Under the pieces are notes generated by a model. The model ran no database searches. It worked only from the letters and a program-made list of their open reading frames with translations, and was not told the origin of the DNA. Below, one piece after another: positions 34,334-42,334 of a DNA stretch of 64,000 bases. The translations under genes and the position numbers were made by a program. Source of the stretch: Nocardia acidivorans NBRC 108247 (GTDB taxonomy: Bacteria; Actinomycetota; Actinomycetes; Mycobacteriales; Mycobacteriaceae); the NCBI RefSeq assembly GCF_001625085.1, contig NZ_BDAW01000048.1:1-64000 (forward strand), written 5' to 3'. The first letter of the stretch is position 1; every line of letters begins with the position of its first letter.

Positions 34334-34966
34334 TTAGCGTTTCGGGTGATCAGCGGGAACGGGCGGCGTGCACGTCCAGAGTCCTGCCGTGCGCCGGCGC
34401 AGGATCGTCGAGGCTGATTCGGGGGTGTGATGCCCGATGAGGACATGCAGGGTTAAGCCATCGGTGAGGGCGATGAGTTCTTCGGCGGCGTGCGCGGGCA
34501 CTATTTCCGGGCGGATGCGGCCACTGTCCTGACCAACCCGCACCAGGAGTTCGAGGAGTTCGGCCAGTCCGCGTTGCTGTGCGCGCTGCGCGGCCGCTAT
34601 TACCGGGTCCACGGCAGCTTGCGCGCTGAACGCGACCCAGACGCGCGCATCGACCAGTTCCGGATCGTCGACGACAAGCATGGCTCGCAGTGTCTGCTCC
34701 AGCATAGTGACGACTGACTCCGGGTCGGCCGAGGCCGCGATGCGTTCCTGTGCCCGCTCGGTCACGCGGCGATTCACATGGTCTTGGGCGAATATCAGCA
34801 TCTGCTGGCGAGTGTTGAAACACCGCTGGACGGCACCCATCGAGACGCCCGCCTCCGCGGCCACCTGGCGCAGGGTGGCCGCCTCGATGCCGGCTCTGCC
34901 GATGAGGCCGCAGACTGCGTCCGCGATATGACGGCGTCGGCTCTCGTGGTCCACCTGTTTCGGCAC
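34334..34966 (-). CDS. TetR-family transcriptional regulator
   Basis: A 210-residue TetR regulator. The N-terminal HTH (HIADAVCGLIGRAGIEAATL then RQVAAEAGVSMGAVQRCFNT) is followed by a helical ligand domain (ERIAASADPESVVTMLEQTL, and ALTDGLTLHVLIGHHTPES). GTG 34966 was chosen; the longer frame to 35026 would run through two operator palindromes. Its promoter region is shared with the divergent membrane protein and hydrolase genes, so it probably represses itself and them. Ligand unknown. Confidence 0.88.
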   Translation of the reverse strand: MPKQVDHESRRRHIADAVCGLIGRAGIEAATLRQVAAEAGVSMGAVQRCFNTRQQMLIFAQDHVNRRVTERAQERIAASADPESVVTMLEQTLRAMLVVDDPELVDARVWVAFSAQAAVDPVIAAAQRAQQRGLAELLELLVRVGQDSGRIRPEIVPAHAAEELIALTDGLTLHVLIGHHTPESASTILRRRTAGLWTCTPPVPADHPKR

Positions 34967-34978
34967 CGTATGAGCATA

Positions 34979-35028
34979 CCGATGCAGTCGCATCGGAACA
35001 GTGCTACCGTTTCGATGCAGTTGCATCA
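34979..35028. promoter_or_regulatory. Tandem palindromic operators between tetR and the hydrolase unit
   Basis: CCGATGC-AGTC-GCATCGG (34979-34996) and GATGC-AGTT-GCATC (35014-35027) share the core GATGCAGTYGCATC. Their centres are 33 bases apart, about three helical turns. Likely binding sites of the adjacent TetR protein. Confidence 0.65.
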
Positions 35029-35049
35029 GAACCGATCGGAGGACGAATT

Positions 35050-35295
35050 ATGTCGGAATGGGTCACGGCTGCCCGCGCGCAGTCCGGATGGTGGATAGCG
35101 GGTCTGATCCTGTTCGTGCAGGGGTTCGGTTCGGCACTGACCGAAGCCCTGTGGCAACACAGCTTCGGCGTGGCCGCGGTGCTGCGTGCGGCCGGCGTGC
35201 CCGAGTGGGCGGACTGGGTGATCGGCGTGCTCGGGTGCACCCTGTTGATCGTTGCCGGGTTGAAGACTCGGGCACAGGCGGGCGAGCGTGCCTGA
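35050..35295 (+). CDS. Small two-helix membrane protein
   Basis: An 81-residue protein with two hydrophobic segments: WWIAGLILFVQGFGSAL and WVIGVLGCTLLIVAGL. Not recognised as a named family. ATG 35050 is preceded by GGAGGA at good spacing. Its stop overlaps the start of the hydrolase gene by 8 bases, so both belong to one message controlled by the tandem operators. Confidence 0.7.
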   Translation: MSEWVTAARAQSGWWIAGLILFVQGFGSALTEALWQHSFGVAAVLRAAGVPEWADWVIGVLGCTLLIVAGLKTRAQAGERA

Positions 35296-36226
35296 ATTCT
35301 CACGTAGGGCCTTACTGGGCGCGAGCGCCGGCGCATTAGCGAGCGGGTGCACGGTCGGAGCCGAGCCCGCCGCCGGAGCTGCCGCGCCGACGTTCGTCAT
35401 CGTTCATGGCGCCAACGGAAATGGGGCCTCCTACGCTCCGCTGGTATCCGCGCTGGCCACAGCGGGGTATCGGGCACTGGCCGTCGACCTACCCGGGCAC
35501 GGGCCAGCCGCGCATTTTCCGCTGTCCTATCAGGCGCCCCAGGATCTCGCGGCTTTGCTGAGCGAGCCCGCGCCACTGGCGCGGATCCGGCTCGATGACA
35601 ACGTCGAGCATGTGGTGCGCGTTGTGCGGCAGGTCGCGGAGCACGGACCGGTCGTCCTGGTGGGCCACAGCATGGGTGGGGCGACCATCACCCGGGTCGG
35701 CGGCGAGATCCCGGATCTGATTGCGCGACTGGTCTACTTCACGGCCTTCTGCTGTGTCCGGCTACGCAGTGTGCTCGAGTGTTTCACCGTGCCCGAAGCG
35801 GCCGCGACACTGGCGACGACGATCCCGAGCCTCGGCGATCCTGAACAGACCGGGGTGACCCGAACGAACTGGCGCTCAGCCGATCCCGTCTTTCTCGCCG
35901 CCGCCAAGGTCGCGCTGGCCGGCGACTACGACGACGACAAGTTCCGAACCGCGCTCAACGCCATGGAGCCGGATGAGGCTTGGGACGTGACTGTCGGTGA
36001 TGCCCGGGGTGAACCGGCGACGTGGGGACGGATCCCACGCAGCTATATCCGGTGCAGCCAAGACCGGATGCTGCCGCTCGCACTGCAAGACCGGATGATC
36101 GCGGAGGCGGACGCCGCGACGCCCGGAAACGTCTTCGATGTCCACACCCTCGCCGCACCGCATCTCGGCCCGCAGGACCCACAACCGGTGGTCCAGATCC
36201 TGGCATCCCTGGCGCGCCGCCGGTAG
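35288..36226 (+). CDS. Alpha/beta hydrolase with Tat/lipoprotein signal
   Basis: A 312-residue exported hydrolase. The N-terminus FSRRALLGASAGALASGC has a twin-arginine-like SRR and a lipobox ending at Cys21, so it is probably a Tat-exported lipoprotein. The core carries VIVHGANGNGASYAP (oxyanion strand), nucleophile GHSMGG, and a C-terminal His in APHLGPQDP. It resembles esterases of the MhpC/EstC type; the substrate is unknown. GTG 35288 overlaps the small membrane protein gene. An MFS fragment begins right after its stop. Confidence 0.82.
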   Translation: MPEFSRRALLGASAGALASGCTVGAEPAAGAAAPTFVIVHGANGNGASYAPLVSALATAGYRALAVDLPGHGPAAHFPLSYQAPQDLAALLSEPAPLARIRLDDNVEHVVRVVRQVAEHGPVVLVGHSMGGATITRVGGEIPDLIARLVYFTAFCCVRLRSVLECFTVPEAAATLATTIPSLGDPEQTGVTRTNWRSADPVFLAAAKVALAGDYDDDKFRTALNAMEPDEAWDVTVGDARGEPATWGRIPRSYIRCSQDRMLPLALQDRMIAEADAATPGNVFDVHTLAAPHLGPQDPQPVVQILASLARRR

Positions 36227-36470
36227 GCGTTGACCGCACCAGCCTGGGTATTCTCGGTGCCAGGCCGCAGGACGCGGGGATCGCCTCGGCCATGGTCAAC
36301 ACCTCTGAGCAGGTCGGCGGTGCGATCGGCACCGCCCTGCTCACCACCATCGCCGCTTCCGCCACCTACACCGGTCGCCACCCAGGCCAGGGCACCCAAG
36401 CCCTCGTCCACGGCTACGCGAGATCGGCCGGGGCTGAACGGATTTCAGTGCTGGCGTTCCGCCACCCAGC
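36226..36470 (+). pseudogene. DHA2 MFS transporter C-terminal fragment
   Basis: One plus frame reads LGARPQDAGIASAMVNTSEQ, VGGAIGTALLTTIAASATYT and ALVHGYARSAG. This is the conserved region around helices 11-13 of 14-helix DHA2 drug exporters. Nothing before or after it is MFS-like, and it abuts the convergent SDR gene. It is a short decayed fragment, possibly of a transporter once under the local TetR. Confidence 0.7.
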
Positions 36471-37302
36471 TCGCGGTGACCATCTGCACGGCCGCGCCGT
36501 CCAGATCCGCGAGCTTGGTGGAGGTGAATCCCCGTGCCCACGAGGAGGTCTGCGCCCGGAACGGCGGCTCCGCCGCGGTGAGCGCTGCGACAATGGCGGC
36601 CGCGGCCTCCTCGGAGGTCTGCGCGCTGCGGAACGCGCCCTGGGTGCGTTCGATGTAATGCCGCAGTGCCGGGGCGTACGGTCCGGCCGCGCCCAGCAGC
36701 CCCGGTATATCGATCTGCTGACTGGCCACGAATTCGCTTGCCACCGCACCGGGTTCGATCACCATGACTCGCACGCCGACGGTCGCCGCGACCGGCGCGA
36801 GTGACTCCATGAACCCTTCGACGGCGAACTTGGCCGCGCAGTACGCCTCATTGAACGGCTGCCCGATAACCCCGCCCACGCTGGTCACGGTGATCAATCG
36901 CCCGCCCGCCTCGCGCAGGTGCGGCATGGCGGCGTGGGTCACCTCGACCACACCGAAGTAGTTGACCTCCATGACATTTCGCACCGCCTCCACTCCGGTC
37001 TGCTCGATGGTCCCGACGAATCCGGCCCCGGCGTTGTTGATGACCGCGTCCAGCCGCCCGTAATCGGCGACCACCTTCTTCACGCATTCGGCGACCGAAT
37101 TCGCGTCGGTGACATCGAGGGGCTCCACGCGAATGAGCCCGGCGACCCCGGCCTCGTTGGCCGCGTCCATGAGCGCCCCCGCCCGCCCCACATCGCGCAT
37201 GGTGGCCACGGTCTGCCAGCCCGCGCGGGCCGCGCCCACGGCGGTGGCCAGGCCGATGCCCGAGGAGGTGCCGGTGATCAGAACGGTATTCGAGGAGCTC
37301 AT
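36445..37302 (-). CDS. Short-chain dehydrogenase/reductase
   Basis: A 285-residue classical SDR. NADP-binding TGTSSGIGLATA (residues ~9-20), DVTD for the adenine ring, NNAGAGFVG, catalytic Ser in TVTSVGGVIG and Y-x3-K in EAYCAAKFAVEGF are all present. VIEPGAVASEFVASQ follows, as in the FabG-like/oxidoreductase branch often annotated as SDR family oxidoreductase. Substrate unknown. ATG 37302 was chosen because it directly starts MSSSNTVLITG; the frame to 37341 adds unconserved residues. It overlaps the end of the MFS fragment by about 25 bases. Confidence 0.9.
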   Translation of the reverse strand: MSSSNTVLITGTSSGIGLATAVGAARAGWQTVATMRDVGRAGALMDAANEAGVAGLIRVEPLDVTDANSVAECVKKVVADYGRLDAVINNAGAGFVGTIEQTGVEAVRNVMEVNYFGVVEVTHAAMPHLREAGGRLITVTSVGGVIGQPFNEAYCAAKFAVEGFMESLAPVAATVGVRVMVIEPGAVASEFVASQQIDIPGLLGAAGPYAPALRHYIERTQGAFRSAQTSEEAAAAIVAALTAAEPPFRAQTSSWARGFTSTKLADLDGAAVQMVTASWVAERQH

Positions 37303-37490
37303 GGAGCCTCGCCTTCCGGGGTAGGTGCCGTGCCGCGCCACTGTCGTCTCCGCACTCTATGCGGCGCGCGCGCCCGATTCGGAAGGTTTGGCCGGGGCGT
37401 GTGTCGGGCCGCGCATTTCGCCCCGGCGGCGCGGCGGCCGGCGCTCCGCAGCGGATACGGCGAGTGCGGAGTCGATCGGCGCGCTCGTGG

Positions 37491-38462
37491 TCAGCGGGGT
37501 TGCAGCACAATAGTTCCCTTGGCGGCGCGGTCGTCCAGGATCCGATGTGCCTGGGCGGCTTGATCCAGGGGGAGCACCCGATCCACCAGCGGGGTGAGCG
37601 CACCCGATACCGCGCGCTCCATGGCCGCGCCCCGGGCATCGGACACGCCCGCGAGCCACGCCGGGCCGGAGCAGCCGATGAGGGTGAGCCCGCGCACGAT
37701 CAGATCCATGGCGGTGATCTGAGCCGGTGCTCCGGAGAGGAAACCGTAGCTGAGCATGCGGCCGGTGAGCGGGGTCATGAGATCCAGTAGCGCCGGCGCG
37801 GATTCGCCACCGATGGAGTCGAAGACCACGTCTATCGTTGCGCCGCCGAGGGTTTCGCGCAGCCGGTCGACCCAGTGCGGGTCGAGATGGTCGATCACCA
37901 CATCCGCGCCGAATTCGCGTGCGCGACCGGCCTTTTCGGGTCCACCGGCGGTGGCGATGACGCGCGCCGCACCGGTCTGCTTGGCGAGCTGGGTCAGGTA
38001 GCCGCCGATACCGGTCGCGGCGGCCTCGATCAGCACGGTCTCGGTCCCGGTGAGCTTGGCCGCTTCGAGCAGCGGCAGCGTCACCGATCCGCTCATGGTG
38101 AGGGCCGCCGCCTCGACAGAGGGCAGCGCGTCGGGAATGCGCACCGCGGATTCAGCGGGGGCGCAGACGAATTCGGCATAGGTGCCGAAACTGTCGCTGG
38201 CCACGATCACCCGCTGCCCGAGCAGTCCGGGGTCCACGCCCGCACCGATCTCGACCACCACCCCGGCGGCCTGGGTGCCGAATACGAACGGCTTCTCGAT
38301 CGGTAGGGGGAACGCGCCCGAACGCAGCATGGTCTCGGGGTAGAGCACCGGAATCGCCTCGCTCCGCACGAGCACCTGCCCGGCCTGCGGGCGCGGCGTG
38401 GGAACCTCGCCCGGCACCAGCACTTCGGGCCCACCGGTCGTGGTCAATAGGATTGCCTGCAT
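37491..38462 (-). CDS. Zinc-independent quinone oxidoreductase-like (MDR) protein
   Basis: A 323-residue medium-chain dehydrogenase of the QOR type. The N-terminus MQAILLTTTGGPEVLVPGEV, GTQAAGVVVEIGAGV, the nucleotide-binding AAATGIGGYLTQLAKQTGA, and FDSIGGESAPALLDLM are typical of NADPH:quinone reductases without catalytic zinc. ATG 38462 has GAGG 7 bases upstream; ATG 38474 has no ribosome site. An ACTG-N6-CAGT operator lies just upstream. Divergent or unrelated genes surround it; no operon. Confidence 0.9.
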   Translation of the reverse strand: MQAILLTTTGGPEVLVPGEVPTPRPQAGQVLVRSEAIPVLYPETMLRSGAFPLPIEKPFVFGTQAAGVVVEIGAGVDPGLLGQRVIVASDSFGTYAEFVCAPAESAVRIPDALPSVEAAALTMSGSVTLPLLEAAKLTGTETVLIEAAATGIGGYLTQLAKQTGAARVIATAGGPEKAGRAREFGADVVIDHLDPHWVDRLRETLGGATIDVVFDSIGGESAPALLDLMTPLTGRMLSYGFLSGAPAQITAMDLIVRGLTLIGCSGPAWLAGVSDARGAAMERAVSGALTPLVDRVLPLDQAAQAHRILDDRAAKGTIVLQPR

Positions 38463-38480
38463 CGAAAACCTCATAAGTTG

Positions 38481-38494
38481 ACTGACGGTCCAGT
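38481..38494. promoter_or_regulatory. ACTG-N6-CAGT operator upstream of the quinone oxidoreductase
   Basis: ACTG-ACGGTC-CAGT is an inverted repeat of the type often bound by TetR regulators; it lies 19-32 bases before the start codon. No regulator gene is adjacent. Confidence 0.45.
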
Positions 38495-38782
38495 ACACCT
38501 CGCTGCGATAGGGACCGAGTCGGGAACCGCTGCCTGACAGCCCAGGCATACCTACACGGCGATATGCGCATCTAAATATGTGAGTGCGGATGTCGAAACC
38601 ATCACCCGGTGGAAACGTCAGGCGCACAGGAAGACTTGGTAATGACCTGGCGAATCGCCTTGTAGGAGAGCGAGATTCTCGAATCGGCTTCAAATCGACC
38701 GCTGAAATCGCCGTTCCGCCGATTGCGACTTCCGACCGAGTCCGCCGCTGGGCGAAGGCGACGAGGCCGCGGGCCCACTCCT

Positions 38783-38815
38783 CGTCATCCCGGCATGCTT
38801 TGGCCGGGATCCACA
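38783..38815 (+). repeat. Dispersed palindromic repeat, copy 3
   Basis: ATCCCGGC (38787-38794), loop ATGCTTTG and GCCGGGAT (38803-38810) are preceded by CGTC and followed by CCACAG. It is nearly identical to copy 1 and faces copy 4. Confidence 0.7.
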
Positions 38816-38837
38816 GCCAAAACTGTTGCGCTGATCG

Positions 38838-38871
38838 TGTGGATCCGGGCCAAAAGCGCGCCGGGATGGAC
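38838..38871 (-). repeat. Dispersed palindromic repeat, copy 4 (inverted)
   Basis: ATCCGGGC (38843-38850) and GCCGGGAT (38860-38867) form the core. Read on the minus strand it gives CATCCCGGCGCGCTTTTGGC, the same element as copies 1 and 3. With copy 3 it forms a larger inverted pair about 25 bases apart. Confidence 0.65.
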
Positions 38872-38923
38872 AGGCGCGGCGCGGCTGAATCGGGTCGCCC
38901 ACGGCCCCGCTGTGCCGGGCGGC

Positions 38924-38979
38924 GAGGGCCGCTGAGTCGTGGGGCTGAGTCGTGGGGCTGAGGGCCGCTGAGTCGAGGG
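38924..38979 (+). repeat. Short tandem repeat GGCTGAGTCGTGG
   Basis: GCTGAGTCGTGGGG occurs twice in tandem, followed by diverged copies (GCTGAGGGCCGCTGAGTCGA). Small slippage-type repeat. Confidence 0.5.
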
Positions 38980-39010
38980 GACGAAGGGCCTATTCCGCCC
39001 CAGACGGCCG

Positions 39011-39664
39011 CTATTCGCCGGTGCGGCTTGCTGATTGCTGGGCGTCGAAGGCCCAGATGGCGGCGGGGCGGCCGGTGGCTTTCACGCGTACGCGTTCGCC
39101 GGTGCGGGTCAGACCGGGGAGGGCGGCGAGGGTGCGGTTGAGGTTGCCCGGATCGGGGCGGCTGCCTTCCAGGGCGGCGGTGAGGGTGACGGCGCGGGTG
39201 GCGGGGAATTCCTCGCCGATCAGGGGGCGGGTGAATTCCAGGTGCTTCCAGAGCATTTCGGCGAAGAGGCCGCGTGCGGTGTCGACAATGCGGTTGTGGT
39301 CGAAGGCGAGGGCGGGCATGCGCTCGAAGGTCACCCATTCGGCGGTATCGCCCTCATGTTCGCCGATGACGGCCCACATGGCGATGGACAGCGTCGGTCC
39401 GCGCGGGTCGCGATTGGGTTCATCGAAGGTGACCAGCTGGCCGACGGCGCGGATGGCGGCTTCGGGCACACCGAGTTTGGTGTGCACCGCGCGCCGGGCC
39501 GCCGCCTCGAGGCGTTCCCCGCGCCCGAGTAGCACGCCGGGCAGTGCGAGTTGCCCCGGGAAGGGCTCCCAGCGCCGGGGCGCGATGCCGACCGTGACGG
39601 TGGGATCCTCGCGCCCGTAGCGTAGGGCGATCACATCGATGGATACCGCGGATTGTTGCTCCAC
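39011..39664 (-). CDS. NrtR-like regulator: degenerate Nudix domain plus winged helix
   Basis: A 217-residue protein with an N-terminal Nudix fold (residues ~1-150) and a C-terminal winged helix (~155-217, TLAALPGLTRTGERVRVKAT then GRPAAIWAFD). The Nudix box is degenerate: GERLEAAARRAVHTKLG lacks the RE-x2-EE residues needed for hydrolysis. That combination is the hallmark of NrtR regulators, which sense ADP-ribose-type ligands and repress NAD-related genes. It is the last gene of a same-strand set with the VWA and adenylosuccinate-synthetase-like genes, separated from the latter by 189 bases. GTG 39664 is the start; there is no strong ribosome site. Confidence 0.78.
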   Translation of the reverse strand: MEQQSAVSIDVIALRYGREDPTVTVGIAPRRWEPFPGQLALPGVLLGRGERLEAAARRAVHTKLGVPEAAIRAVGQLVTFDEPNRDPRGPTLSIAMWAVIGEHEGDTAEWVTFERMPALAFDHNRIVDTARGLFAEMLWKHLEFTRPLIGEEFPATRAVTLTAALEGSRPDPGNLNRTLAALPGLTRTGERVRVKATGRPAAIWAFDAQQSASRTGE

Positions 39665-39853
39665 AAGTGGTCAATCATGCCGTAGTCGGGGCCTGATCCG
39701 CGCGATCGGCCGCTGCCGGGTGGGGTGGGTGCGCCGAAACCCGGTGTGAGCTGGCCATCTCCGCGATGCTGGAAGTGAGCTGGTCGTGCCCCGGTGTGCG
39801 GATCACGGGCCGGCTCGGGCGATGAGCCGAGGGGCACACCCGACGGGTGGGTG

Positions 39854-41140
39854 TCACCCCGTCGCCCGAAGCGTGCCGGGCGCGGACCTGTTGTCCGGTG
39901 AGACGCGGGGCGTGCGATCGAACCGGTCGGGGCCGTGGGCGGTGAGGACCACGGGTACGCCGAGTTCGGCTTCCAGGTAGCCGATCACATCGGTGGGCAG
40001 ATCCGCCAGTACGGGCATCGCCGCGCCGAGGAGGTCGGTGAGCCGCTGTTGGTGGTCGAGGTCCTGCCAGTCGCCGAGGTCGAGTCGGTCCAGGCAGCCG
40101 TCGGTGGTGAGATATCCGGTGGTGGTGCGGATTTCGCCGAGGGCGTCGAGGTGGTTGACGGTCAGCCCGTCGATGCCGCCGCAGGCCCGTACGGCATAGC
40201 GCAGCAGGATCGGGTCGAGGTGCCCGCGCCGGAACTCGCCCTGGTATTCCCCGGTGCCATTGTGCCGCTCCACAATCGACAGGTCGGCGTCCTCGGTGGG
40301 GAAGGGTCCGGCCCCATGTCTGGTGAAATAGCTTCGGGTGACGCCCAGGACGTATCCGGGTGCGTCGATCCGGGCGAGCATGGCGCGGGCATTGCGCGGC
40401 TCCACCGTCGACCAGGTGGTGTACGGGTGCAGCCCGCGCCATTCGTCCAGGAGCACCCCCTGCGCGCCCTCGAAGACCAGCCGCCCATCAGCGGCGAACG
40501 CGGCCAGTTGATCGCCCGGCAGAATCGCCACGGCGCGAGCGAATTCGGTGTAGACCTCGACGAGATCATCGATCGAGTCATACCGGTGTCCGCTGCCCTC
40601 CAACAGTGGCCGGTAGTACTCCTCGAGCGCGATCAGCTTGCGCCGCAGCGTATTCGGTCGCAGGCAGTCGGCGACCCGCGGCGCATCGTGGGCGAGTGCG
40701 TAACTCGCGGTCTCCCCGATTCCCATACCGCACGAACCGTGCCGGGCAGCACCCCTCGCGTCTTCCCGGCAGCGGTTGGCGGCCCCGTGGATCGGGGTGG
40801 TGAGCAGCGCCCGTTCGTCCACGGAGATCAGCGACAGCGGATCGGCGACCCCGAGCTGTTCCAGCGCCCGGGCTTCGGCGGCGAGCGCGATGGGCTCGAC
40901 CAGCATATATCGCGACAGGAAGGTCGGCACCCGCGAGAGGGTGCCGGACCCGAACTGCCGGAACGTGTGGTGCCGTCCACCCGCGAGCACATTGTGCGCC
41001 GCCTGCGCGCCGCCGTTGAAGCGCACCACCGCGGACACCTCGAGCCCGTTCGCGGGTGCGCAGAGCCAATCCACGGTCGCGCCTTTTCCGGCATCGCCGA
41101 ACCCGAGGTCGACCACTATCAGGTGGCCATCGCCGAACAT
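39854..41140 (-). CDS. Adenylosuccinate synthetase-like protein (divergent PurA paralogue)
   Basis: A 428-residue homologue of PurA. Conserved elements in order: VDLGFGDAGKGATVDWL (for the usual WGDEGKGK loop, catalytic Asp kept), RFNGGAQAAHNV (usual RYQGGNNAGHT, catalytic His kept), VFEGAQGVLLDEW, and VTRSYFTRHGAGPFPTED (usual TRVGEGPFPTE). The middle Arg/Thr-rich IMP loop (STRGIGPAY) is altered to GSCGMGIGETASYA. The enzyme therefore probably couples GTP to a ligation on a purine-like substrate, but not necessarily IMP plus aspartate. ATG 41140 has GAAGGGAG upstream and lies 13 bases after the VWA stop, so the two are one operon. Confidence 0.8.
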   Translation of the reverse strand: MFGDGHLIVVDLGFGDAGKGATVDWLCAPANGLEVSAVVRFNGGAQAAHNVLAGGRHHTFRQFGSGTLSRVPTFLSRYMLVEPIALAAEARALEQLGVADPLSLISVDERALLTTPIHGAANRCREDARGAARHGSCGMGIGETASYALAHDAPRVADCLRPNTLRRKLIALEEYYRPLLEGSGHRYDSIDDLVEVYTEFARAVAILPGDQLAAFAADGRLVFEGAQGVLLDEWRGLHPYTTWSTVEPRNARAMLARIDAPGYVLGVTRSYFTRHGAGPFPTEDADLSIVERHNGTGEYQGEFRRGHLDPILLRYAVRACGGIDGLTVNHLDALGEIRTTTGYLTTDGCLDRLDLGDWQDLDHQQRLTDLLGAAMPVLADLPTDVIGYLEAELGVPVVLTAHGPDRFDRTPRVSPDNRSAPGTLRATG

Positions 41141-41153
41141 GGCTGTCTCCCTT

Positions 41154-42140
41154 CTAGTTTCCGAAATCGACGTCGTCGTCACCGGTCGGTGCGGGCAATG
41201 CGCCGACGCTGTGTGTGCGCCGGGCCGCTCCGATGAGCGCGAGCGCCTTGCCGACGGAGTCGGCCTCCTCGGTGGAGCCGATATCGCGCAGATCCGCCAG
41301 TCCCGTGCCGAGATCGATGCGGTCCTGCCCGATGCCAATGGTCAGCGCGATGAGTTCGCAGACCGCCGCCGGATCGTCCAGTCGCAGAAAGCGTTCGCCG
41401 AGCAGTCCGCGCCAGTAGTCCGAGATCTCGGGATCGTCGTAGTAGCTGGACTGATTGGGCAGGATGTAGTGCACATGCCAGCGGTCGGCCAGCTCGCGGA
41501 AAACCGATTCCACCGAGATATCCCGATTCACCTTGTCGCCGATGATATTTCGAATGTGCCGCGAGGCCAGTCGCGGCTTGTTCAACTCGTCGCCGACGAT
41601 GAACAGATACCCCTTCTGCCCGCGCTTGTCCCAGGCGTCGGTGGCGGTGTGCCTGGCCATGAAATACGCGGCCAGTTCATAGCTTTCGGACTTCTGTCCG
41701 CCGCCGTTGCCCTCCAGGAAGATGCGCCGCAGCTGCTCGTCCATGCGATTGTCGGATTCGAACTGTCCGACCTGCAGGGGCACCCGATCGGAGTCGGCGT
41801 CGCCGATGCCGCCGAACAGGATCTGCGGATCCTCGGCATATCCCTTGCGCTGCAACAGTCCGTGCAGTTTGCCGAGCTTCTCCTGCATGATGCGCGGCAC
41901 CCGCCCCATCGATCCGGTGACATCGAAGAGCACCGCGATCGGCAGCGAATTCCCGTGATCATCGGAATCGCGTGATTCCCGGAAGGTCACGCCCTTGGGA
42001 TCGAGCGAGGGGTGCGCCTTCCACGAATTCATGCGCTGTGCGCGCATATCGGCGGTGTAGCCGAAATCGTCGAGGCCGCGGGCGGCGCGGAAGGTGCGGG
42101 CGGCATCGTAGGCGCGGTCGTCCCAGTTTCCGTAACCCAT
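41154..42140 (-). CDS. VWA-domain protein of the PurA-like/NrtR-like module
   Basis: A 328-residue cytoplasmic protein. The N-terminus MGYGNWDDRAYDAARTFRAA is followed by a von Willebrand A domain with MIDAS motif DVTGSMG near residue 78, and further Asp/Thr elements (GGIGDADSD, FIVGDELNKPR). No signal peptide or membrane helix. VWA proteins of this kind usually act in metal-dependent complex assembly. ATG 42140 is chosen for the family-like start; GTG 42149, which overlaps an upstream TAG stop, is the alternative. A 23-bp palindrome (42312-42334) lies upstream and is probably the control site of the module. Confidence 0.75.
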   Translation of the reverse strand: MGYGNWDDRAYDAARTFRAARGLDDFGYTADMRAQRMNSWKAHPSLDPKGVTFRESRDSDDHGNSLPIAVLFDVTGSMGRVPRIMQEKLGKLHGLLQRKGYAEDPQILFGGIGDADSDRVPLQVGQFESDNRMDEQLRRIFLEGNGGGQKSESYELAAYFMARHTATDAWDKRGQKGYLFIVGDELNKPRLASRHIRNIIGDKVNRDISVESVFRELADRWHVHYILPNQSSYYDDPEISDYWRGLLGERFLRLDDPAAVCELIALTIGIGQDRIDLGTGLADLRDIGSTEEADSVGKALALIGAARRTHSVGALPAPTGDDDVDFGN

Positions 42141-42148
42141 TGCTGTCA

Positions 42149-42308
42149 CTATCCTTTCGTGAGCTCGAAGGGCCGGAAGCGTCGCTGTCCGTAGAGCCGA
42201 TCGAGCAGATCGTCGAATTCGCCGAGCAGATCGGCGGGTTCGGGGCGCAATCGCGGATCGGCCGGTGGGCCTTCCGGATCGTCTCCGCTGTGTCTCGCAC
42301 CGCCGTCA
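42149..42308 (-). pseudogene. Short open frame / remnant in front of the VWA gene
   Basis: A minus frame ending at TAG 42149-42151 reads PRLRPEPADLLGEFDDLLDR and LYGQRRFRPFELTKG, with strong GC3 bias. It has no ATG or GTG; the first start-like codon is a TTG giving 33 residues. An ATG at 42309, three bases from the palindrome, is in another frame. It may be the 3' remnant of a larger gene, or a small protein needing a frameshift. Its stop overlaps the alternative GTG of the VWA gene (TAGTG). Confidence 0.35.
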
Positions 42309-42311
42309 TGC

Positions 42312-42334
42312 GTTTTAGACTAGAAGACTAAAAC
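42312..42334. promoter_or_regulatory. 23-bp palindromic operator upstream of the VWA/PurA-like/NrtR-like module
   Basis: Arms GTTTTAGNCT (42312-42321) and AGNCTAAAAC (42325-42334) match at 9 of 10 positions around a 3-base centre. A third half-site AGACTAAAAC recurs at 42373-42382, with a degenerate TTTTGTC partner. The A+T-rich form TTTTAG...CTAAAA resembles NrtR operators of other bacteria. Confidence 0.6.

Larger units (their letters stand above)
38463..39010. other. 548-base intergenic region with repeats
   Basis: It holds the operator at 38481-38494, palindromic repeat copies 3 and 4, and a short tandem repeat at 38924-38979. No gene is supported, although one minus frame stays open through it. 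Confidence 0.6.
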
